A DNA stretch of 64,000 nt from NCBI RefSeq assembly GCF_964340395.1, contig NC_135564.1, positions 8,023,361 through 8,087,360 on the forward strand. The letters are read 5' to 3'. The DNA is from Glandiceps talaboti (Eukaryota > Hemichordata > Enteropneusta > Spengelidae). Positions 61,901-64,000 of the stretch are shown here, in pieces. The notes under the pieces were generated by a model. That model had not been told where the DNA came from. It worked only from the letters and a program-made list of their open reading frames with translations, and did not search any database. Numbering within the stretch: position 1 is the stretch's first letter; each line of letters starts with the position of its first letter. Position numbers and translations under genes: made by a program.

Positions 61901-62461
61901 GAAGACAATGTGACCGATGTTAAACATCAATTTTGTATTATCAGTGTATTTGCTAGGGTGTGAGGGGACCCCCAGGTAACAAGCACTTAGGAGTCATGAA
62001 TATTCAGTGTTCATCTGATACATATGTATGTCTGCTAAGTCCCTTGAGGCAACAGTGAACCTCTATGTGAACAATGAAGGTGAAATAAAGTTTCAATTCG
62101 GTGTTTCTCGCGAAATTCATGTAACGTGAAATGATGACATATGACTCTCCAGAATCCCATGTTTGAGAAATATCTTGATTTCCTGGAGTGGCCGTTCCCC
62201 GAAATGTTCATAATATCAACCAAATACAAGAATGTGATTAATTAAAGTTATTGTCCCTAGATATTTACAACATCGAAAATTTGAAAGATGCTGATGAATT
62301 TTGTAATTTTCCTTGACAGTTGTTACTTCAAGGTGTTAATCCCGGAATACGTTATCTGTATACTCTGCCTAAACCAGAGAATGAGACAGAACCAGAACCA
62401 CCTGTTTACACCTATACCTGGACGGCTATAATGACAGACTGTTCAGCTACCTGTGCCGGAG
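41015..62461 (+). CDS. ADAMTS16/18: ADAMTS16/18-like secreted metalloprotease, partial, 13 exons
   Basis: This is a secreted zinc endopeptidase of the ADAMTS family, which acts on extracellular-matrix proteins. The join is 41015-41264, 49278-49492, 50070-50153, 50676-50832, 51521-51626, 56395-56535, 57275-57428, 58782-59090, 59584-59692, 60328-60458, 60919-61042, 61618-61862 and 62320-62461. It gives 722 codons plus one base with no internal stop. Domains by residue of this partial model: late prodomain 1-112 ending at furin motif RQRR, catalytic domain about 113-325, disintegrin-like about 326-405, thrombospondin repeat 1 about 412-474, Cys-rich about 475-595, spacer about 596-705, start of repeat 2 to 722. 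The zinc site HESGHNFGMVHD and Met-turn HIMSPT are intact. Prodomain phrases such as [11 protein letters not shown], and the catalytic and spacer wording, match vertebrate ADAMTS18 and ADAMTS16 much better than other ADAMTS groups. This is probably the unduplicated ancestor-type gene. The signal peptide, early prodomain and C-terminal repeats lie outside what I can find. Confidence 0.95.
41335..41470. mobile_element. foldback element just after the prodomain exon
   Basis: TGACCTAAGGGG (41361-41372) pairs perfectly with CCCCTTAGGTCA (41423-41434). Looser pairing continues outward (TTTTGTCATTCGAGAAAAAT against TTTCTCAACTGAATGATGAC). The element starts only about 70 bp after the splice donor of the 41015-41264 exon. 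Confidence 0.65.
41777..41791. promoter_or_regulatory. perfect inverted AGGTCA repeat with 3-bp spacer (ERE-type)
   Basis: AGGTCACTGTGACCT is a perfect palindrome of the consensus estrogen-response type. It lies in the intron 512 bp after the prodomain exon end at 41264. It is a single site with no other support for function. Confidence 0.4.
41945..42490 (+). repeat. degenerate roughly 47-bp tandem repeat, about ten copies
   Basis: The recurring words are GGCTATGAGAACTTGGAATG, GCTACATGCACAATGCAACT and AGATCTTAA. Drift between copies is large. A minus-strand open frame inside it is a by-product. Confidence 0.8.
43395..43690 (+). repeat. 64-bp tandem repeat, about four copies
   Basis: The unit contains ATGCCAGGCGTGGTAAGGGG, AAAAGTGGGAGCATGTGCAG and TCCCCTCATGACTAGATTCT. 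It is preceded by the same leader as the solo copy at 35040, so an interspersed element appears to have been multiplied in tandem here. Confidence 0.8.
43955..44225 (+). repeat. diverged two-copy repeat of about 135 bp
   Basis: The blocks TTGTAAATAYWTCGTTT, CCACAAAAGTTATCCTGTAT and TGATGYWGAAYG occur twice in the same order. Confidence 0.6.
44696..45774. mobile_element. composite TIR element with internal 77-bp and about 58-bp tandem repeats
   Basis: The left end carries GTTTACATCGCGATCTGTGA (44697-44716). The right end carries the inverted partner CACAGATCGCGTTGTAAACA (45753-45772). Between them lie six copies of a roughly 77-bp unit (44877-45340) containing GGCTGACGTATGTTATCACT, then about six copies of a roughly 58-bp unit built on the terminal motif (45400-45774). 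No coding capacity is seen. A shorter relative at 63220-63674 has the same end motifs and the same interior, which supports one mobile family rather than two unrelated satellites. Confidence 0.62.
46770..46920 (+). repeat. two-copy diverged repeat
   Basis: The order GTCATTGATTTCAAATTTAA, CAAAATG, ATTCTGT is repeated as ATCATTGATTTCAGATTTAA, CAAAATT, ATTCTGT about 95 bp later. Confidence 0.6.
48541..48740 (+). repeat. TTAAAGGCCCAGT element copy in ADAMTS intron
   Basis: The internal and right blocks match the other copies (GTCTGGCAGAACTAAAAAAA, TAATCCTTATGGTTCCACTG, CTGGGACTGAAACATGGCCC then TTTAAAA). The left end is not clear. It lies in the intron between the prodomain exons. Confidence 0.5.
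49278..49492 (+). CDS. ADAMTS16/18: ADAMTS exon: prodomain end, furin site, start of catalytic domain
   Basis: The acceptor TGTACAG gives a split Phe codon (T+TT). The join reads RRKKFQPHVLED, matching the conserved CGRRKKY-x-P-x-x-x-ED context. A second AG five bases further in would break the frame, which settles the acceptor. The furin-type cleavage motif RQRR at 49355-49366 is followed by S. The mature protein then begins, and [16 protein letters not shown] is the first strand and helix of the reprolysin fold. The exon ends in phase 0 at ATG|GTAAGT. A TTG at 49292 is only an in-frame Leu codon, not a start. Intron 1 before this exon is 8,013 bp. Confidence 0.94.
50070..50153 (+). CDS. ADAMTS16/18: ADAMTS exon: catalytic domain
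   Basis: This 84-bp exon of 28 codons is in phase 0 at both ends, after acceptor TTGTTGCAG. It encodes [20 protein letters not shown] followed by LILLEEDE. This is the helix and strand segment N-terminal to the active site, very close to the vertebrate form. It ends at donor GAG|GTAATG. It is too short to stand out as an open reading frame on its own. It was placed by protein similarity and splice phase. Confidence 0.93.
50676..50832 (+). CDS. ADAMTS16/18: ADAMTS exon: catalytic domain core strand
   Basis: The exon encodes [20 protein letters not shown] through [20 protein letters not shown] and ends in phase 1 (TTA G|GTTGGT). The conserved HHAD, FCQWQ, HDHA and LLTG-D-IC motifs of the reprolysin fold are all present, including the paired Cys. 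The donor GTTGGT is weaker than the others in this gene but is the only one that keeps the frame into GFAPI of the next exon. Confidence 0.94.
50910..51411. mobile_element. interspersed inverted-repeat element, copy 1
   Basis: The copy contains AAGCACTTAGGAGTCATGAA, a central palindromic part (ATATTCATGGTTGCAAAATG), and a right end CTTCCTGGAGTGGTGTTCCC. The left part near 50913-50940 (AAGGAAATGACAGCATTTTC) is roughly complementary to the right end, suggesting terminal inverted repeats. It shares its blocks with copies at 56650-56976 and 61980-62200. It has no coding capacity. Confidence 0.6.
51521..51626 (+). CDS. ADAMTS16/18: ADAMTS exon: first half of the zinc site
   Basis: The exon encodes [20 protein letters not shown] and then [15 protein letters not shown], followed by two bases of the next codon. 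It carries the catalytic Glu and the first two zinc-binding His residues of HExxHxxGxxHD. It ends in phase 2 at CAC AA|GTAAGT. Reading through the donor gives an in-frame TAA immediately, so retention of this intron truncates the enzyme inside its active site. A near copy of the exon end plus donor lies 59 bp downstream (see the repeat at 51670). Confidence 0.95.
51670..51693 (+). repeat. echo of the zinc-site exon end and splice donor
   Basis: The 24 bases match 51611-51634 (exon end plus donor) at all but one position. The change alters the codon matching the second zinc His (CAC to TAC). The copy keeps CAAGTAAGTTA and so can be read as a second 5' splice site 59 bp downstream. Weaker echoes may exist near 52187 and 52240. 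Confidence 0.75.
52815..52950. repeat. compound microsatellite (CATA)n-(CA)n
   Basis: About 18 CATA units are followed by CACA/CACATA runs. The Tyr-Ile-His-Thr type open frames in three frames and both strands are artefacts. Confidence 0.98.
53450..53730 (+). repeat. degenerate roughly 100-bp repeat, about three copies
   Basis: The words GGGCTGGATATTGAGTAGCC, CAAAACCC, CTAGCTTGACTTTGT and GCAGAGACTATGGATATAT recur in the same order. Confidence 0.7.
55838..55864. repeat. (TATG)n microsatellite
   Basis: About six perfect units, within the intron that splits the zinc site. Confidence 0.95.
56348..56361. promoter_or_regulatory. perfect X-box-like palindrome GTTGCCATGGTAAC
   Basis: The 14-mer fits the RFX X-box consensus on both halves. 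It sits 33 bp before the acceptor of the zinc-site exon. Near matches elsewhere: 34050 (GTTACCATGGAAAG), 39463 (ATTACCATGGCAAC), 43224 (ATTACCATGGCAAT), and the array at 62504-62756. Confidence 0.4.
56395..56535 (+). CDS. ADAMTS16/18: ADAMTS exon: second half of the zinc site and Met-turn
   Basis: The exon completes the split Asn codon and reads [19 protein letters not shown] followed by [10 protein letters not shown]. The third zinc-binding His is at 56408-56410 and the Met-turn Met at 56453-56455. It continues to [16 protein letters not shown] and ends in phase 2 at AC|GTAAGT. The acceptor is TTTTCAG, and a perfect palindromic X-box-like 14-mer sits 33 bp upstream of it. The intron before this exon (4,768 bp) separates the second and third zinc ligands. 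Confidence 0.95.
56650..56976. mobile_element. interspersed inverted-repeat element, copy 2, with a roughly 148-bp foldback
   Basis: The same blocks as copy 1 are present (AAGCACTTAGGAGTCATGAA, GAAATGACTCTCCAGAATCC). The part at 56659-56806 is a long imperfect palindrome: CATGGGAGTCAGCAGAAATA on the left pairs with ATTTCTTCTGGGACTCCCAT on the right. It lies in the intron just after the zinc-site exon. Confidence 0.65.
57275..57428 (+). CDS. ADAMTS16/18: ADAMTS exon: end of catalytic domain and disintegrin-like domain
   Basis: Starting after TATATGCAG in phase 2, the exon reads [20 protein letters not shown], then [20 protein letters not shown] and [12 protein letters not shown]. The YDAD-x-QC-x-WQFG stretch is the hallmark start of the ADAMTS disintegrin-like module. 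It ends in phase 0 at AAG|GTATCT. The ADAMTS disintegrin-like module is a structural exosite platform. No RGD is present here, as is usual for the family. Confidence 0.93.
57672..57736. repeat. fragment of the GTTTACATCGCGATC element
   Basis: Two tandem copies of the terminal motif (AGATCGCGATGTAGACAG and AGATCGCGTCGTAGACAG) sit alone in the intron between the disintegrin-like exons. This looks like a solo end or a remnant of the element at 44.7-45.8 kb. Confidence 0.6.
58782..59090 (+). CDS. ADAMTS16/18: ADAMTS exon: disintegrin-like end and thrombospondin repeat 1
   Basis: This is the longest exon, 309 bp and 103 codons, with phase 0 at both ends. It encodes [19 protein letters not shown], then the conserved PAAEGTSCG and WCRQGMCV Cys pattern, then thrombospondin type-1 repeat 1 from [20 protein letters not shown] to MCNIQ. 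The O-fucosylation motif CSRTCGG is intact. The usual WxxWxxW ladder is reduced to one Trp (W-S-D-F-T-D-F), with Phe in the other two places. The acceptor is TTTTTAG and the donor CAG|GTAGGT. Confidence 0.95.
59584..59692 (+). CDS. ADAMTS16/18: ADAMTS exon: start of Cys-rich domain
   Basis: The exon follows TATTCCAG in phase 0 and encodes [20 protein letters not shown] then [16 protein letters not shown]. The DFRxQQCAxYNSKPF-x-G segment is the standard entry to the ADAMTS Cys-rich domain. The first DC supplies the last Cys of thrombospondin repeat 1. It ends one base into a codon at A|GTAAGT. Confidence 0.94.
59755..59850 (+). repeat. two-copy direct repeat
   Basis: GGTCTATATTTAGAACTGAA then TATC and a following GTGAATGAAT block is repeated about 54 bp later with small changes, in the intron after the first Cys-rich exon. 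Confidence 0.55.
60328..60458 (+). CDS. ADAMTS16/18: ADAMTS exon: Cys-rich domain
   Basis: The exon encodes [20 protein letters not shown] then [24 protein letters not shown]. The CKLYC, DGTPC and VCVNGKC motifs fix it as the Cys-rich domain. The acceptor TTTTTTGTAG|GAG is followed by another AG three bases in. Use of that second AG would stay in frame and replace the residues Arg-Glu by one Lys, so a small tandem-acceptor variant is possible. The exon ends in phase 0 at CAG|GTAAAT. Confidence 0.94.
60646..60891 (+). mobile_element. tRNA-derived SINE in the intron before the Cys-rich/spacer exon
   Basis: A tRNA-like head (GTGGCCAGGTGGTTAGCTCG, with a degraded box B-like GAGTTTGATTAAA) is followed by a body containing GGTTTTCCCTAGTACTTTGG. 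That phrase resembles the conserved core of several animal SINE families. The element ends in an (ATT)n tail at 60875-60891. The tail lies about 27 bp before the splice acceptor at 60918, so the element has replaced most of the normal branch-point and pyrimidine-tract region. Confidence 0.62.
60919..61042 (+). CDS. ADAMTS16/18: ADAMTS exon: end of Cys-rich domain, start of spacer
   Basis: The exon encodes [20 protein letters not shown] then [21 protein letters not shown]. The VGCD and CGVC-x-GDNSTC motifs close the Cys-rich domain. The acceptor ATTGATAG at 60918 has a poor pyrimidine tract. A second AG (TGTAG) seven bases further would break the frame. The (ATT)n tail of a SINE ends about 25 bp upstream. 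The exon ends in phase 1 at G|GTAAGT. Confidence 0.93.
61618..61862 (+). CDS. ADAMTS16/18: ADAMTS exon: spacer domain
   Basis: The exon reads [20 protein letters not shown] then [20 protein letters not shown] and [20 protein letters not shown]. This is the beta-sandwich spacer, with the family phrases PxGAR-x-I, SSSYLA, YYLTG-x-W and WPGEF-x-x-AGTTF. Two N-glycosylation sequons are visible (N-I-S and N-W-T). The exon ends in phase 0 at GAG|GTAAGT. Reading past the donor would reach a stop about 17 codons on. Confidence 0.95.
61980..62200. mobile_element. interspersed inverted-repeat element, copy 3
   Basis: The copy begins AAGCACTTAGGAGTCATGAA and ends TTTCCTGGAGTGGCCGTTCC, with GACTCTCCAGAATCC between. 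It is the outer blocks of copy 1 without most of the palindromic centre. It occupies most of the 457-bp intron between the two spacer exons. Confidence 0.6.
62320..62461 (+). CDS. ADAMTS16/18: ADAMTS exon: end of spacer, start of thrombospondin repeat 2
   Basis: After acceptor CTTGACAG in phase 0 the exon encodes [20 protein letters not shown], an acidic linker NETEPEPP, and [17 protein letters not shown], the start of thrombospondin repeat 2. It ends one base into a codon at G|GTAAGA. No continuation of repeat 2 could be found before the window ends at 64,000, so the next exon is probably beyond it. Human relatives have several more thrombospondin repeats and a PLAC domain. Confidence 0.93.
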
Positions 62462-62503
62462 GTAAGAAAACTTGAGGTTTTCAGCATCATTTCATTATTA
62501 TTA

Positions 62504-62756
62504 GTTGCCATAGTAATTCTCCAAAATCTACCTGCATGTATTGTTAGTTTCTATGGAAATCCTGTAATATCTACATCAGGTCACCATCAGTTGCTTTGGT
62601 AATCCTCCAAAAACTACCTGATTGCTAGCTTTGCCAGTTTCTATGGAGATCTACCATCTGTTGTCGTTTTCCATGGCGATTCTGTATAATATCTGCATCA
62701 TTGCACTGTCAGGTTCCAGGGTAACCCTGTGAAGTTTACAGTTTCCATGGCAGTCT
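62504..62756 (+). repeat. degenerate repeat of X-box-like 14-mers
   Basis: Seven variants of GTTNCCATGGNAAT occur at about 62504, 62547, 62590, 62637, 62666, 62713 and 62741, separated by 28-47 bp. TCCAAAATCTACCTG-like spacers are shared between some copies. It lies just after the donor of the last exon seen. Confidence 0.55.
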
Positions 62757-63219
62757 TTTGCATCTATGATATACCTAATAGATTAATATGCATTTCAACT
62801 TGACAGTTGTTCTGTGAGATAAATCATCTCATTCAAGCCTATCAGTGCATGGACAAAGTGTATTGTATCTTGTAAAAAGGCAGTGTTTTGAAATAAGTAG
62901 AAGTATATCATTGCTTACAATCGCTGACAAAATAGCCACTGGCTATTAGCATAGAAAACCTAAGTCCCGTGATAGTAAGGAGAAATGGCAAACATGTTTT
63001 GATTTGTTGGGGAAAAATGTGATGGTCACAGAGTTGTAAGGTCATTATCCGATTCACAAATGTTGATAATTATTTTAAGTGTTTTACAAGATAAACCAGA
63101 TACGATTAAGGTATTGTTATCATTAACATCTTGTTTATAATTGGTTCATTGGTTTCATGGCAAACTCTACTCGCCCAAGTAACTTACATGCAAACACAAA
63201 TCAGTCAGCACGTCTGAGC

Positions 63220-63674
63220 TTGTCTACGCTGCAATCTTTGTTTTTGATGCACTTCTCACTAACTGTTTGTGATACTGTCACGAAGAAGCCATTATTGTGG
63301 CTTGAAATACGCACTCAAACTCATTGGTTGCAATGGGGAGTGGTAACGCTAAGTCACTGAGCCTAGCTCACTATATTAAAATTAAGTCATTATGTAAATG
63401 AACACTTGTTTATACTCAGATGAACACCAGACTTAGTATCAGAATATTTGACTATATGCAAATGAAGTCATTATGTAAATGACCACTTGGTACTCAGATG
63501 AACAGAGTTTATATCAACATCATTTACATAATTCATGTAGGCAAATATTATGTTAATGTTTACAAACAGGCATGCTGGTAATAACCATTGGAGGTGTGGT
63601 TAAATTAATAGAATAATTGTGATAATGGTTTTAGTGAGAAGAGAAGCAAAATCACAGACCGCAATGTAGACAGG
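63220..63674. mobile_element. second copy of the GTTTACATCGCGATC TIR element
   Basis: The left end TTGTCTACGCTGCAATCTTT and the right end ATCACAGACCGCAATGTAGA (63651-63670) are degraded inverted partners. The interior at 63300-63490 matches, in reverse complement, the 77-bp unit of the element at 44.7-45.8 kb. Shared words include AAATGAAGTCATTATGTAAA and CAATGGGGAGTG. The copy is about 455 bp and older than the larger one. It lies in the intron after the last exon seen here. Confidence 0.55.
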
Positions 63675-64000
63675 CTAGAACAGGGAAAAAGTTCATTTGG
63701 TCATTTTGTTTTCTTAGTATATCGTATGTAATTTGATAGCTGGGAAGTTTACATATAGATATACAAGTATGAGATAATTACCAAAATTAATGAAGCCCTC
63801 TACTCTACATGTTAGTACAGTTTGTTTAAAATAGGCATCAATTTTGACAAAACATGACTTTTTTGATGAGATCTTTGTCTGGTTTTGGTTATTTGATAGC
63901 AGGAAGGTATAAAATGTCAGGGTCAGTTGAATTCGGAGTTGTAAGTTTACAAGCGCTGAAGTCTGAGATGAGGAGACAGAGTTTATAGATTTAGTGATAA

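Larger units (their letters stand above)
59091..62319 (+). other. five ADAMTS introns of the C-terminal half
   Basis: The introns are 59091-59583, 59693-60327, 60459-60918 (with the SINE), 61043-61617 and 61863-62319 (with copy 3 of the inverted-repeat element). All are GT..AG and 457-635 bp long. An open frame at 61228-61425 within one of them has no ADAMTS character. Confidence 0.85.
62462..64000 (+). other. start of the next ADAMTS intron, running off the window
   Basis: The intron opens with GTAAGA. It holds the X-box-like degenerate repeat and the second copy of the composite TIR element. No thrombospondin-type Cys/Trp pattern was seen in any frame. Confidence 0.75.

Overview
The window looks like part of an animal (metazoan) chromosome. 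It is AT-rich, with long introns bounded by GT..AG splice sites, many microsatellites, minisatellites and short inverted-repeat elements, and no bacterial-style gene packing. The one protein-coding gene I can support is a multi-exon ADAMTS metalloprotease on the + strand. Its exons read most like the vertebrate sister pair ADAMTS16/ADAMTS18. A single gene of this type, plus a repeat content I do not recognise as vertebrate, suggests a marine invertebrate (non-vertebrate deuterostome or lophotrochozoan). I cannot fix the phylum from sequence alone.

Layout. Positions 1-41,014 hold no coding exon that I can recognise. This stretch is either a very long first intron or 5' flanking DNA of the ADAMTS gene. 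It contains a truncated CR1/L2-like LINE on the minus strand (about 20.3-21.0 kb), a full-length tRNA-derived SINE (about 7.13-7.56 kb), several MITE-like inverted-repeat families, and many tandem repeats. Two blocks resemble transcription-factor binding arrays: paired ATGCAAAT octamers at 22.54-22.76 kb, and a four-half-site DR5 nuclear-receptor array at 33.92-33.96 kb.

Positions 41,015-62,461 contain 13 consecutive ADAMTS exons. Every junction has GT..AG ends and compatible phase, giving 722 continuous codons plus one base. They encode the late prodomain with a furin site, the complete reprolysin catalytic domain with an intact zinc site and Met-turn, the disintegrin-like domain, thrombospondin repeat 1, the Cys-rich and spacer domains, and the first residues of a second thrombospondin repeat. 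The signal peptide and early prodomain exons, and the C-terminal repeats, are not seen. The gene is therefore incomplete at both ends of the visible model.

The introns carry their own repeats. These include a TIR-bounded composite element at 44.70-45.77 kb with a second copy at 63.22-63.67 kb, three copies of a roughly 0.3-0.5 kb hairpin-forming element, and a SINE whose tail ends about 25 bp before a splice acceptor. There is also an echo of the zinc-site exon end, including its splice donor, 59 bp into the following intron. No rRNA, credible tRNA, CRISPR array or operon was seen.
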